Shown here: positions 1 through 8,582 of the stretch, one piece after another
Position numbering within the stretch: the first letter of the stretch is position 1
Layout of the letters: the number at the start of each line of letters is the position of its first letter
Assembly (NCBI RefSeq): GCF_030824455.1
Contig: NZ_JAVBXR010000106.1
Coordinates: 1-50,879 of the forward strand
Origin: Desulfobulbus sp.
Lineage (GTDB): Bacteria > Desulfobacterota > Desulfobulbia > Desulfobulbales > Desulfobulbaceae
Direction of reading: 5' to 3'
Length of the DNA: 50,879 nucleotides
Position numbers and translations under genes: made by a program
Notes under the pieces: model-generated
Databases searched by the model: none
The model's input: the letters and a program-made list of their open reading frames with translations, nothing else
What the model was told of the DNA's origin: nothing

Positions 1-57
1 CTCAGCGCTCAACCAATCCCCCCGCAACCACCGCCCTTGCGGCTGCCCCCGATTGTC

Positions 58-945
58 CTACCCCTTTTCCTTGACCGCGTTCAACGCCTGCGATCTCGGT
101 TCCCGCGAATACCACAACAATCCCAACGAACAGCCAACGATGCCGGCAATCTCCCAGGGTTTGAGGGCCTCGCCCAGCACCAGCCAGGCCAGCAGCGCCG
201 TGGTCACCGGCACAAAGGACATGAACAGAGCCACGGTGATCGTGCCCAGGTGACGGATGGCGTAGGCCACGCAGATCAGGGCCAGGACGTTGACGATCAC
301 GCCTTGATAAATGGCCTGAACCGCCATATCGTGGTAGGAAGCTTGGGCCATTCCGGACGGCAAACAGTACCACAATGGGGTAAACAGGATCACGTTGACG
401 GTTGGCACAACCACCACCACGTCCCGCCAGTTCATCTGCCACAAGCGGATGCCGGTCATGTGGCAGGTGTAGCAGAACGCGGCGATCAGCAGCAGGGCAA
501 TTCCGGCCGCCCGGTCGAGTGCGAACACCGAGCCGCCGGTCATGACCATGTTGGCCAGAAAGATAACGCCAATGGCCGCATAGCGATGCAGGGCGATCCG
601 CTGCCGGAACAGCAGCCAGGCGGCCACGGCCCCCATCACCGGCAGCATGCCGTTGACCAGCACCCCGGCGTGGGCGGCCCGCAACACCTTGAGCCCGTAA
701 AAAGAGAGCATGGTGTAGGGAAAGCCGACCCCCAGGCCAATCACCAGATACTGGACAATGCGGTCCCGTTGCCAGGGGTAGCGGACAGTCAACGGCAGCA
801 CCGCGATAAAGGCGGTCCAGTAGCGCAGCAGGGTGATGTCGGAGGGGTGCAGTTGGGTGTGAACCCCGTACCGGGAAAGGGTGATCCAGCCGGACCAGAT
901 GAAGACCACGGCCAGGCCGGCAAGGTAAGGTTTGAGTGTTTTCAT
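58..945 (-). CDS. EamA/DMT-family membrane transporter
   Basis: This is a predicted inner-membrane permease of the drug/metabolite transporter superfamily, 295 residues, a normal length for a protein with two five-helix EamA repeats. Hydrophobic helices run through the whole protein. The first begins right after MKTLKPYLAG and the last ends near the C-terminus at GIVGCSLGLLWY. The repeat-type segment LLAWLVLGEALKPWEIAG sits in the second half, as expected. I chose ATG at 945 because the open frame upstream of it is Arg/Gly-rich and does not look like transporter sequence; the ribosome site there is weak. It is transcribed divergently from selO, with about 100 bases between them. The substrate cannot be read from sequence: family members export amino acids, nucleosides or other metabolites. 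Confidence 0.88.
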   Translation of the reverse strand: MKTLKPYLAGLAVVFIWSGWITLSRYGVHTQLHPSDITLLRYWTAFIAVLPLTVRYPWQRDRIVQYLVIGLGVGFPYTMLSFYGLKVLRAAHAGVLVNGMLPVMGAVAAWLLFRQRIALHRYAAIGVIFLANMVMTGGSVFALDRAAGIALLLIAAFCYTCHMTGIRLWQMNWRDVVVVVPTVNVILFTPLWYCLPSGMAQASYHDMAVQAIYQGVIVNVLALICVAYAIRHLGTITVALFMSFVPVTTALLAWLVLGEALKPWEIAGIVGCSLGLLWYSREPRSQALNAVKEKG

Positions 946-1047
946 GGGAAGCCAGATACTCCGAAACAGCCCTCCCCGCAAGCCTTTCACAGAATGCGGC
1001 AGCCCGCCCGGCGCCGGCGGACCACGCAACCATCAAGGAGACACGCC

Positions 1048-2652
1048 ATGAGCCGCCCCCCGCAGACCTCGCCCCCCTTCCCTTCCCTGACCTTTGACAA
1101 CCGCTTCACCAGGGAACTGCCGGCGGACCCCATCGAAACCAACAGCCGCCGCCAGGTGGTCAAGGCCTGCTTTTCGCGGGTGCGGCCACAGCCGGTCAGC
1201 GCTCCCCGGCTGGTCGCCTTTTCGAGAGAAGCGGCCGGGCTGCTTGATTTGACCGAGGCTGACTGCCGCAGCGAAGCGTTCACCCAGGTTTTTTCCGGCA
1301 ATCAACTGCTCCCGGCCATGGACCCCTACGCCGCCTGCTACGGCGGCCATCAGTTCGGCAACTGGGCTGGTCAGTTGGGCGACGGTCGGGCCATTAACCT
1401 GGGCGAGATCGTCAACCAACAGGGCGAACGCTGGACCCTGCAACTCAAGGGCGCCGGCCCAACGCCCTACTCGCGAAACGCCGACGGCCGGGCGGTGCTG
1501 CGCTCCTCCTTGCGCGAATTTCTCTGCAGTGAGGCCATGTTCCACCTGGGTGTGCCCACCACCCGGGCGCTGAGTCTGATCCTCACCGGCGACCCCGTGG
1601 AGCGCGACATGTTCTACGACGGCCACCCCGAGGAGGAACCTGGGGCGGTGGTCTGCCGTCTGGCGCCGACCTTTGTCCGCTTCGGCAATTTTGAAATTCT
1701 CGCCGCCCGAGGTGAAATTGCCCTGCTCCAACAGTTGGCCGACTTCACCATCCGCACCGGTTTCCCCCATCTGGGCGAGCCCTCGCCCGCCGTGTATGTT
1801 CGTTGGTTTGCCGAAATCTGCCGCTCCACCGCCGAGCTGATGGTCCACTGGATGCGGGTGGGTTTTGTCCACGGGGTGATGAATACCGACAACATGTCGA
1901 TCCACGGCCTAACCATCGATTACGGCCCCTACGGCTGGCTTGAGGATTACGATCCCACCTGGACCCCCAACACCACCGACGCCCAGGGCCGACGCTACTG
2001 CTACGGCCGTCAGGCCCAGATCGCCCACTGGAATCTGGCCCAACTGGCCAACGCCCTCTACCCGCTGATTGGCGACACCGCCCCGCTGGAACAGGCGCTG
2101 CGCGACTACTCGCTCTATTTCGAGCAGGGCTGGCAGACGATGATGGCCGGCAAGCTGGGGCTGATTGCCTTTGAACCGGCAACCGATCGTCCCCTAGTCG
2201 ACGATCTGCTCCGGTTGCTGCCCGAAATCGAGACCGACATGACCCTCTTTTTTCGGCGCCTGGCCCTGACGCCGCTGCAGGCATCCGCCGAAGATCGAAT
2301 GGCTCCGCTGGTTGACGTCTTTTACCGGCCAGAACAGTTAACAGCCGCCTGGCGCGAACGATGGATCGACTGGCTTGCCCGCTACGCCGCCCGCCTCAAC
2401 AGGGACAACCAGCCGGAAGCCGTCCGCAGGGCGCGGATGAACGCGGTCAACCCGAAATACGTGCTACGCAACTATTTGGCGCAGTTGGCCATCGACAAGG
2501 TGATGGAAGGCGAGTATTCCCTGGTGGAGGAACTGCTCGAAGTCCTACGTCACCCCTACGACGAACAGTCCGACAAGGAGCAATTTGCCGAAAAGCGGCC
2601 CGAGTGGGCCCGCCACCGGGCCGGATGCTCGATGCTCTCCTGCAGTTCGTGA
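1048..2652 (+). CDS. selO: Protein adenylyltransferase SelO (YdiU family)
   Basis: This pseudokinase-fold enzyme transfers AMP from ATP to Ser/Thr/Tyr of target proteins and is linked to redox homeostasis. At 534 residues it is somewhat longer than E. coli SelO. Family hallmarks are GGHQFGNWAGQLGDGR (about residue 99), the segment around LKGAGPTPYSR, MNTDN (about 278) and DYGP (about 291); the last two form the metal and catalytic region. The protein ends in SCSS. The antepenultimate Cys corresponds to the selenocysteine of eukaryotic SelO and to the C-terminal redox Cys of bacterial SelO. ATG at 1048 is preceded by AAGGAG at 1035-1040. The open frame continues upstream but does not resemble SelO and overlaps the divergent transporter. 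Confidence 0.96.
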   Translation: MSRPPQTSPPFPSLTFDNRFTRELPADPIETNSRRQVVKACFSRVRPQPVSAPRLVAFSREAAGLLDLTEADCRSEAFTQVFSGNQLLPAMDPYAACYGGHQFGNWAGQLGDGRAINLGEIVNQQGERWTLQLKGAGPTPYSRNADGRAVLRSSLREFLCSEAMFHLGVPTTRALSLILTGDPVERDMFYDGHPEEEPGAVVCRLAPTFVRFGNFEILAARGEIALLQQLADFTIRTGFPHLGEPSPAVYVRWFAEICRSTAELMVHWMRVGFVHGVMNTDNMSIHGLTIDYGPYGWLEDYDPTWTPNTTDAQGRRYCYGRQAQIAHWNLAQLANALYPLIGDTAPLEQALRDYSLYFEQGWQTMMAGKLGLIAFEPATDRPLVDDLLRLLPEIETDMTLFFRRLALTPLQASAEDRMAPLVDVFYRPEQLTAAWRERWIDWLARYAARLNRDNQPEAVRRARMNAVNPKYVLRNYLAQLAIDKVMEGEYSLVEELLEVLRHPYDEQSDKEQFAEKRPEWARHRAGCSMLSCSS

Positions 2653-2792
2653 TGGTTGTACGGCTGAGAGCCGGTGGGTTTGCAGCCTGTTGATGGTGGA
2701 TGCAGCTGCGCAGAACCAGAACCTTGGCTGTCGCCCCCACGTCGCTGCAAAAACCACAGGCTCACAACCAAATCTCTTTTCTGGAGCTTGCG

Positions 2793-3440
2793 ATGCGCAC
2801 AGTAGCCCCTTCCTGGCAGGCAGTTTTTTTCGATTTTGATGGCGTTGTCGCCGATTCCACCGAGGTCAAGACCCGGGCCTTTGCCGTGCTCTTTGCGCCT
2901 TATGGCCCGACCGTGCAGGCGGCGGTGGTCCGCTATCACCTGAACAACGGCGGCATGCCAAGGCATCAGAAAATTCGCCACTGTTTCGAGACCTTGGTCG
3001 GCCAGCCTCTTGCCGAGGCCGGACTGCAGCGCATGGGGCAGGCCTTCTCCAACCTGGTGCTCGACGAAGTGGTGGCCGCGCCCTACGTCGCCGGCACCCT
3101 GGCGACCTTGCAGCACTTGCAGCAGGCCGGCGTTCCCGCCTTTGTCGTCTCCGGCACGCCGGAGGACGAGATGCGGCTGATTGTTGAACGCAAGGGCTTG
3201 CAGCCCTTTTTCGTCGAGGTCCATGGTTCGCCCCGGGCCAAGACCGAGATCATCGAGAACGTCCTTGGCCGCTACGGCTATCTTCCCGAGCGCTGCCTGT
3301 TCATTGGCGACGCCCTGGCCGATTACCGCGCCGCCCGCAACACCGGCCTGCGCTTCCTGGGCATAGTCCCTGAAGGGCGCCCGTCGATCTTCCCCGAAGA
3401 CACGCCGACCGCATCAACAGTCACCACCGCGCTGCCGTAG
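2793..3440 (+). CDS. HAD-superfamily hydrolase, phosphoglycolate phosphatase-like
   Basis: This 215-residue haloacid-dehalogenase-fold phosphatase has all four signature motifs. Motif I is FFDFDGVV, with nucleophile Asp14 and acid/base Asp16. Motif II is VVSGT, the conserved Lys is probably the one in the GSPRAKTEII segment, and motif IV is GDALADYRAA. An alpha-helical cap lies between motifs I and II (about residues 20-85), giving the C1-cap architecture of the phosphoglycolate phosphatase/beta-phosphoglucomutase group. ATG at 2793 has GGAG about 7 bases upstream; an in-frame ATG at 2700 would add a poorly conserved leader. The gene lies between selO and the thiamine riboswitch, on the same strand as both. 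A role in thiamine phosphate dephosphorylation is conceivable but unsupported, so the substrate is unknown. Confidence 0.85.
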   Translation: MRTVAPSWQAVFFDFDGVVADSTEVKTRAFAVLFAPYGPTVQAAVVRYHLNNGGMPRHQKIRHCFETLVGQPLAEAGLQRMGQAFSNLVLDEVVAAPYVAGTLATLQHLQQAGVPAFVVSGTPEDEMRLIVERKGLQPFFVEVHGSPRAKTEIIENVLGRYGYLPERCLFIGDALADYRAARNTGLRFLGIVPEGRPSIFPEDTPTASTVTTALP

Positions 3441-3543
3441 GCCCCGGCCGCATTCCGCCTTTCCTCCCCAGGCCTGCTCCGGCCGTGAGGTTCGCCTTGA
3501 CACCAGGGGCTTCTTTTTCTATAGACAGGCTTTGATTCAGCTT

Positions 3544-3618
3544 TTTGCAGGGGTGGCGCGAGCCTGAGAGAGACCCATTGAACCTGATCCGGACAATTCC
3601 GGCGGAGGGAATTGCAAA
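3544..3618 (+). promoter_or_regulatory. TPP riboswitch (THI element)
   Basis: The conserved thiamine-pyrophosphate aptamer can be read directly: GGGTGGC near 3551, CCTGAGAGA near 3563, AACCTGATCC at 3581-3590 and TTCCGGCGGAGGGA at 3597-3610. The P1 stem closes with TTTGCA (3544-3549) against TGCAAA (3613-3618). It lies about 80 bases before thiM. The stretch between them is very pyrimidine-rich (about 3620-3655), and I see no clear terminator hairpin with a T-tract. Control of translation initiation is therefore as likely as attenuation. When TPP binds, the downstream thiM-E-D-Z-X-Y operon should be shut off. Confidence 0.95.
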
Positions 3619-3696
3619 TCTCCCCTTCTCTCTCCCCGCTTTTCCCTCTCCTGTGTTTGCGATTGATCGCCATTCCTTTACCGACCGAGGCCGTCC

Positions 3697-4503
3697 ATGT
3701 CCGCACTTGCCGGGAAAACCGCTGAGAACCTGAGCAAAATCAGGAAAACCAAGCCCTTGATCCACAACATCACCAATTTTGTGGTGATGAACTTCACCGC
3801 CAACGCGCTCCTGGCCTGCGGGGCCTCGCCAGTCATGGCCCATGCCGACAACGAGGTGGAGGAGATGGTGGAACACGCCGGGGCCTTGGTGTTGAACATC
3901 GGCACCCTCTCCGACGCCTGGGTGAGCTCCATGATCAAGGCCGGCCGCAAGGCTTCGGAACTGGGCAAACCAATCATCCTCGACCCGGTGGGCGCAGGGG
4001 CCACCAACCTGCGCACCAACGCCGCCAAGGCAATCCTGGCCCAGACCTGGGTGAGCGTGATTCGCGGCAACGCCTCGGAAATTTTGTCGCTCGCGGGTCA
4101 GCATTCCGCCGCCAAGGGCGTTGACGCCGCCGATTCGCTTGCCGACGCAGCCCTGGCCGCCGGCGCCCTGGCCCGCGAACTGGGCACAACCCTGGCCATC
4201 ACCGGAGAAGTCGATCTGGTCACCGACGGCCGGCGCACCCTGACCATCGAAGGCGGCCACGCGCTCATGCCCTACGTCACCGGAACCGGCTGCGCGGCCA
4301 CCGCCCTTGTCGGCGCCTTCCATGCGGTGGACAAAGATCCGGTTTCCGCCGCCGCCACCGCCCTGGCCTTTCTCGGCGTCGCCGGCGAGACGGCCGGCGC
4401 CAAGTCCAGCGGGCCGGGATCGTTCATGATCCATCTGCTTGACGCCCTCTACAGCCTCAGCCCCGACGAGGCGGAAGCGCGCAGCCGGATTCGTCAGAGC
4501 TGA
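3697..4503 (+). CDS. thiM: Hydroxyethylthiazole kinase ThiM
   Basis: ThiM phosphorylates 4-methyl-5-(2-hydroxyethyl)thiazole with ATP, salvaging the thiazole half of thiamine. The 268-residue length is typical of the family. Conserved features are KPLIHNITNFVVMNFTANA near the N-terminus (substrate pocket), the segment ILDPVGAGAT, the AITGEVDLVTDG stretch, and the anion-hole/catalytic Cys motif VTGTGCAATALVGAF. It is the first gene after the TPP riboswitch. Its stop codon (4501-4503) is one base before the thiE ATG, so translation of the two genes is probably coupled. Confidence 0.97.
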   Translation: MSALAGKTAENLSKIRKTKPLIHNITNFVVMNFTANALLACGASPVMAHADNEVEEMVEHAGALVLNIGTLSDAWVSSMIKAGRKASELGKPIILDPVGAGATNLRTNAAKAILAQTWVSVIRGNASEILSLAGQHSAAKGVDAADSLADAALAAGALARELGTTLAITGEVDLVTDGRRTLTIEGGHALMPYVTGTGCAATALVGAFHAVDKDPVSAAATALAFLGVAGETAGAKSSGPGSFMIHLLDALYSLSPDEAEARSRIRQS

Positions 4504-4504
4504 A

Positions 4505-5146
4505 ATGATTGACCTTTCCCTCTACCTGGTGACCGACCGGGGCCTCTCCCAGGGACGATCCACGGTTAACGTGGTCCGGGCTGCGGTTCGCGGCGGCGTC
4601 ACCTGCGTGCAGTTGCGTGAAAAGCACTGTTCCGCCCGCGAATTCATCGCGGAGGCACGGGCGATCAAGGCGCTGCTGGACAGCCTGGAGACGCGCATTC
4701 CCCTGATCATCAACGACCGGATCGACCTGGCACTGGCCGTTGGCGCAGACGGCGTCCATCTGGGCCAGAGCGACATGCCCCTTGCCGACGCCCGGCGTCT
4801 TGCCGGCAAGGCGATGATCATCGGCGTGTCCGCCGAATCAGTGGAGGACGCCGTCCGCGCCGAAGCCGAAGGCGCAGACTACCTCGGCGTCAGCCCGGTC
4901 TTTGCCACCCCGACCAAAACCGACGCGGCCCCGCCCCTGGGCGTTGACGGCGTGCGCAGCATTCGGGCCGCCGTGGGCCTGCCCCTGGTGGGCATTGGCG
5001 GCATTCATGCCGGCAACGCGGCAGACATCATCCGCGCCGGAGCCGACGGGGTGGCGGTGGTTTCGGCCATTGTCTCCGCCGCCTGCCCCAAAAGCGCGGC
5101 CACGGATCTCAAACACCAGATATTGACAGCCAAACAACAAGGATAA
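4505..5146 (+). CDS. thiE: Thiamine-phosphate synthase ThiE
   Basis: ThiE joins hydroxymethylpyrimidine diphosphate and thiazole phosphate to make thiamine phosphate. The 213-residue product has the expected TIM-barrel landmarks: LYLVTDRG at the N-terminus, VQLREK, INDRIDLALAVGADGVHLGQ (diphosphate and metal site region), GVSPVFATPTK and GIGGI with GADGVAVVSAI at the C-terminus (phosphate binding). I use ATG at 4505, which starts directly before LYLVTDRG; an in-frame ATG at 4439 lies inside thiM and adds a non-family leader. Only two bases separate its stop from the thiD start. Confidence 0.97.
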   Translation: MIDLSLYLVTDRGLSQGRSTVNVVRAAVRGGVTCVQLREKHCSAREFIAEARAIKALLDSLETRIPLIINDRIDLALAVGADGVHLGQSDMPLADARRLAGKAMIIGVSAESVEDAVRAEAEGADYLGVSPVFATPTKTDAAPPLGVDGVRSIRAAVGLPLVGIGGIHAGNAADIIRAGADGVAVVSAIVSAACPKSAATDLKHQILTAKQQG

Positions 5147-5148
5147 CC

Positions 5149-5964
5149 ATGGAACAACACAAGGTGTACCGCCGGGTCCTGACCATTGCCGGCTCGGACA
5201 GCGGCGGCGGGGCAGGCATTCAGGCCGATCTGAAAACCATTGCCGCCAACGGCTGCTACGGCATGAGCGTGATCACTGCCCTGACCGCCCAGAACACCCT
5301 CGGCGTCACCGGCATCCATGCCGTGCCGGTTGACTTTGTCGCCGCCCAAATGGAAGCGGTGCTCTCGGACATCGGCGTGGACGCGGTCAAGATCGGCATG
5401 CTCTTCTCGCCGGAACTGATCCGGACCGTGGCGGAAAAGCTGCGGCAATTCGATGTTCGCGCCATTGTTCTTGATCCGGTGATGGTGGCCCAGAGCGGCG
5501 ACAAACTGCTCCAGGACGAGGCGGTCGACGCCCTGAAAGAATATCTCATCCCCATGGCCGAGCTGATCACCCCCAACCTGCCCGAAGCCTCGGTTTTGCT
5601 GGGCCGCGAGACCTTCACCACCGGCGACATTGAGCGCGCGGCCGTCGAGCTCGCCGCCATGGGCTGCGCCAACGTGCTGATCAAGGGCGGCCATCTGGAA
5701 GGGGGCGACAGCGACGATTGTCTCTATCTCGGCGCAGAGCAACGGATTGTCGTCCTGCCGGGCAAACGCGTCGCCACCAACAACAACCACGGCACCGGCT
5801 GCACCCTCTCCTCGGCCATTGCCTCGTTCATTGCTCGGGGCGCTTCGGTTGAAAACGCGGTGCGCCAGGCCAAGGACTACATCACCGGCGCCATCCAGGC
5901 CGGGGCCGACTACCTTATTGGCCATGGCCACGGGCCGGTGCATCATTTTTTCCGCTGGTTCTAA
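5149..5964 (+). CDS. thiD: Hydroxymethylpyrimidine/phosphomethylpyrimidine kinase ThiD
   Basis: ThiD performs two successive phosphorylations, HMP to HMP-P and HMP-P to HMP-PP, which feeds ThiE. The 271-residue ribokinase-fold protein shows TIAGSDSGGGAGIQADLK near the N-terminus (substrate lid), the DPVM segment with the strictly conserved Asp-Pro, and the catalytic GTGCTLSSAIAS motif near residue 222. It is a single-function ThiD of normal length and is not fused to ThiE. It sits between thiE and the transporter genes, all on one strand with near-zero spacing. Confidence 0.97.
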   Translation: MEQHKVYRRVLTIAGSDSGGGAGIQADLKTIAANGCYGMSVITALTAQNTLGVTGIHAVPVDFVAAQMEAVLSDIGVDAVKIGMLFSPELIRTVAEKLRQFDVRAIVLDPVMVAQSGDKLLQDEAVDALKEYLIPMAELITPNLPEASVLLGRETFTTGDIERAAVELAAMGCANVLIKGGHLEGGDSDDCLYLGAEQRIVVLPGKRVATNNNHGTGCTLSSAIASFIARGASVENAVRQAKDYITGAIQAGADYLIGHGHGPVHHFFRWF

Positions 5965-5973
5965 GCCGCGCGC

Positions 5974-6741
5974 ATGAGTCAATCCCAGAGCTTGGCCCCG
6001 GCCATTGTCTTTGACCGGGTCAGCCTGGATTTTGACGGCAAGCCGCTGTTCCAGGAACTGTCGCTGCGGCTGGCGGGCGGGCAGACCACCTGCATCCTGG
6101 GCCCCAGCGGCTGCGGCAAATCAACCCTGCTGAAGTTGATCGCCTCCGCCAAGGATTCTCAACATTCTCCTCAATTTTGCGGCAATATTGGGTTCGATCC
6201 GCAGCTCCAAGGCGACCGCGTTGTGGCCTGGATGGGGCAGAACGATCTGCTCCTGCCCTGGCTGCCGCTGCTGGACAACGTCCTGCTCGGCGCCCGGTTG
6301 CGACGCGAACTGAGCGACGCCCTGCGGCATAAAGCCCTGCAACTCATCCGCGAAGCCGGCCTGACCGGCTATGAACAGGCCCTGCCCTCGGCCCTATCCG
6401 GCGGCATGCGCCAGCGCGGCGCCCTGCTCCGCACCCTGATGGAACAGCGGCCGGTCCTGCTGATGGACGAGCCCTTCTCCGCCCTTGACGCCCTGACCCG
6501 GGTCCGGTTGCAGAATCTGGCCGCCCGACTGACCCAAGGGGCCACCGTGGTCCTGGTCACCCACGATCCGCTTGAGGCCCTGCGCTTGGGCCACCGAATC
6601 ATCGTTCTGGCCGGTTCGCCGGTGCAGGTGGCCGCCATGCTCGATCTTGAGGGCACACCGCCGCGCGCTCCCGACGATCCGACAATCACCGGCCAATACG
6701 CCGGCTTGCTGGCCCTGTTGATGAACGGCGAAACCGCATGA
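5974..6741 (+). CDS. thiZ: ABC transporter ATPase, ThiZ-like (pyrimidine precursor uptake)
   Basis: This cytoplasmic ATP-binding subunit has 255 residues. Visible motifs are Walker A GPSGCGKST, a Q-loop region at MGQND, the ABC signature LSGGMRQR, Walker B LLMDEPFSALD and the H-loop THD. It belongs to the nitrate/sulfonate/taurine-type importer ATPases. Specificity is inferred from context: it follows thiD under the TPP riboswitch and is followed by a ThiX-type permease and a THI5-like binding protein. This ThiXYZ set imports N-formyl-4-amino-5-aminomethyl-2-methylpyrimidine or HMP. Its last codons overlap the start of thiX by four bases. Confidence 0.9.
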   Translation: MSQSQSLAPAIVFDRVSLDFDGKPLFQELSLRLAGGQTTCILGPSGCGKSTLLKLIASAKDSQHSPQFCGNIGFDPQLQGDRVVAWMGQNDLLLPWLPLLDNVLLGARLRRELSDALRHKALQLIREAGLTGYEQALPSALSGGMRQRGALLRTLMEQRPVLLMDEPFSALDALTRVRLQNLAARLTQGATVVLVTHDPLEALRLGHRIIVLAGSPVQVAAMLDLEGTPPRAPDDPTITGQYAGLLALLMNGETA

Positions 6742-7490
6742 AGGCGCTGCGTCTTTTCGTCCTGCTGGCCGGCTTGCTGGCCCTCTGGCAGCTGGTCGTC
6801 TTCGCGACCAAGGCCCCGCCCTACATCCTGCCCGGGCCGCTGCCGGTGGTCAGGGCCCTGCTCTCCCACCTGCCCCTACTCGGCGGCCATCTCGCAACCA
6901 CCCTGACCGAAATCCTGCTCGGCCTGCTGCTGGGCACGCTGCTGGGCACGTCCAGCGCCCTGGCGATGATCGTCTCGCCCCTGCTCAAGCGGTGGATGCT
7001 GCCGGTGCTGGTGATCAGTCAGGCCATTCCGGTCTTTGCCCTGGCCCCGGTGCTGGTGCTCTGGTTTGGCTACGGCATGGCCTCCAAGGTCGCCATGGCG
7101 GTGCTGATCATCTTTTTCCCGGTGACCTCGTCCTTCTACTCCGGCATGCAGCGCACCGATCCAGACCTGCTGGAACTGGCCCGGATCATGGGCGCGCGTC
7201 CCCTGGCCGTGCTCCGGACCATCGTTATCCCCTCCGCCCTGCCCGCTTTTGCCGCCGGCGTCCGGGTGGCCACGGCAGTGGCGCCGATCGGCGCGGTGGT
7301 CGGCGAGTGGGTCGGCTCCAGTGCGGGTTTGGGTTTCTACATGCTCCACGCCAACGCCCGGATGCAGATCGACCTGATGTTCGCGGCCCTGACCCTGCTG
7401 GCCGCCGTCTCGCTGCTGCTCTATTTTGTGATCGACCGTCTGCTCGACAGACTCATTTACTGGCAACCCAACCAAGGAACATCACTATGA
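6738..7490 (+). CDS. thiX: ABC transporter permease, ThiX-like
   Basis: This inner-membrane permease of 250 residues has about six hydrophobic segments and belongs to the binding-protein-dependent transport family. The cytoplasmic coupling (EAA) loop is seen around LELARIMGARPLAVLRTIVIPSA. Its start overlaps the end of thiZ (ATGA), and its stop overlaps the start of thiY in the same way, so all three transporter subunits are translationally coupled. The thiamine-precursor assignment rests on the riboswitch-controlled operon and the downstream THI5-like protein. Confidence 0.9.
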   Translation: MKALRLFVLLAGLLALWQLVVFATKAPPYILPGPLPVVRALLSHLPLLGGHLATTLTEILLGLLLGTLLGTSSALAMIVSPLLKRWMLPVLVISQAIPVFALAPVLVLWFGYGMASKVAMAVLIIFFPVTSSFYSGMQRTDPDLLELARIMGARPLAVLRTIVIPSALPAFAAGVRVATAVAPIGAVVGEWVGSSAGLGFYMLHANARMQIDLMFAALTLLAAVSLLLYFVIDRLLDRLIYWQPNQGTSL

Positions 7491-8440
7491 AAAAAATCTC
7501 CATCTGCTTGCTGTCCCTGCTCTTTGTCGCCCTGCTCTCGCCGCTTGCGCCAGCCAGGGCTGCGGAAAAAATCACCGTGCTGCTCGACTGGTTCATCAAC
7601 CCGGACCATGCGCCGCTCTATGTGGCGCTGGAAAAAGGCTTTTTCAAGGAACAGGGGCTTGAGGTCGAACTGATCGCCCCCTCCAATCCCAACGATCCGC
7701 CTAAACTGGTGGCGGCCGGCAAGGCGGACATTGCCGTCTCCTACCAGCACCAGCATCAGATGCAGGTAGACCAGGGCTTGCCGCTGGTGCGCATCGCCAC
7801 CCTGATCGCCACTCCGCTCAACTCGCTGGTGGTGCTGGAGGACGGCCCGATTAAGACCATCGCCGACCTCAAGGGCAAGACCATCGGCTATTCGGTGGGC
7901 GGCTTTGAAACCGCGCTGTTAAAGGTGATGCTGGAAAAAGAAGGGCTGAAACTGGACGACGTCAAACTGGTCAACGTCAACTTTTCCCTGTCGCCGTCGC
8001 TCTTTACTGGTCAGACCGATGCGGTGATCGGCGCTTTTCGCAATTTTGAGTTGAACCAGATGGCGATTGAAAAACGACCCGGCCGGGCCTTTCTGGTGGA
8101 GGAATACGGCGTGCCGTCCTACGACGAGCTGATTTTGGTGGCAAACGCCAAGGCAGTGGGCGACCCCAAGATGCGTAAATTCGTCAACGCCCTGGAGCAA
8201 GGGGTGCAGTACGTGATCAACCATCCGGACGAGAGCTGGAAATTGTTTGTCAGCCACGGACGGGAGAACCTCGACGACGAGCTCAACCGCCGCGCCTGGA
8301 AAGACACCCTGCCCCGCTTTGCCCTGCGGCCCGGCGCCCTGGACAAAAACCGCTACAACCGCTTTGCCGCCTTTCTCCAGAAGGAAAATATCGTGACCAA
8401 GGTGCCGCCGCTGGACGCCTGGGCCGTTGAATTGCCGTAA
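7487..8440 (+). CDS. thiY: ThiY-like periplasmic pyrimidine-precursor binding protein (NMT1/THI5 family)
   Basis: This solute-binding protein delivers the thiamine pyrimidine precursor to ThiXZ. It has 317 residues with a Sec signal peptide: MKK, a hydrophobic core, and predicted cleavage after APARA at residue 25. The mature part opens with KITVLLDWFINPDHAPLY and GFFKEQGLEVEL, typical of the NMT1/THI5-like family. ATG at 7487 overlaps the thiX stop. The gene ends the operon; its stop is followed by short TTGACGTAA repeats and a strong hairpin. The exact ligand (formylaminopyrimidine or HMP) cannot be settled from sequence. Confidence 0.92.
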   Translation: MKKISICLLSLLFVALLSPLAPARAAEKITVLLDWFINPDHAPLYVALEKGFFKEQGLEVELIAPSNPNDPPKLVAAGKADIAVSYQHQHQMQVDQGLPLVRIATLIATPLNSLVVLEDGPIKTIADLKGKTIGYSVGGFETALLKVMLEKEGLKLDDVKLVNVNFSLSPSLFTGQTDAVIGAFRNFELNQMAIEKRPGRAFLVEEYGVPSYDELILVANAKAVGDPKMRKFVNALEQGVQYVINHPDESWKLFVSHGRENLDDELNRRAWKDTLPRFALRPGALDKNRYNRFAAFLQKENIVTKVPPLDAWAVELP

Positions 8441-8466
8441 TTGACGTAATTGACGTAATTGCCTTA
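8432..8466. repeat. 9-bp tandem repeat overlapping the thiY stop
   Basis: Four consecutive 9-base units of the type TTGMCGTAA/TTGCCTTAA begin inside the last codons of thiY. The units end in TAA and keep one frame, so four TAA stop codons follow each other in the thiY frame. This looks like slippage duplication of the gene end. Confidence 0.75.
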
Positions 8467-8480
8467 AAACGCCGCCGAAA

Positions 8481-8518
8481 ACAGCGTATCCGAAATCTCA
8501 AAGGTTCGGATACGCTGT
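8481..8518. terminator. Strong hairpin after the thiamine operon
   Basis: A perfect 14-base inverted repeat, ACAGCGTATCCGAA (8481-8494) and TTCGGATACGCTGT (8505-8518), encloses a 10-base loop. It lies 40 bases after the thiY stop and between convergent genes, so a transcription-ending or mRNA-stabilising role is likely. There is no adjacent T-tract, and the call as a rho-independent terminator is tentative. Confidence 0.5.
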
Positions 8519-8582
8519 CGACCTTGAGGAGAGCGGCAACGCCGCTGGTCTCAACAAGAGGCCGTTTTTCCCATGGAGTCGA

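Noticed and set aside
1..57. Possible gene at the extreme left edge
   Set aside because: The long minus-strand frame over 2-1036 is Arg/Gly-rich and is a shadow of the EamA gene; no domain is visible.
37..1047. Long N-terminal extension of selO
   Set aside because: It overlaps the divergent transporter, is His/Gln/Gly-rich antisense sequence, and the true ATG at 1048 has a good ribosome site.
6992..7486. N-terminal extension of the thiY frame
   Set aside because: It lies inside thiX in another frame and would destroy the signal peptide; ATG 7487 gives a clean one.
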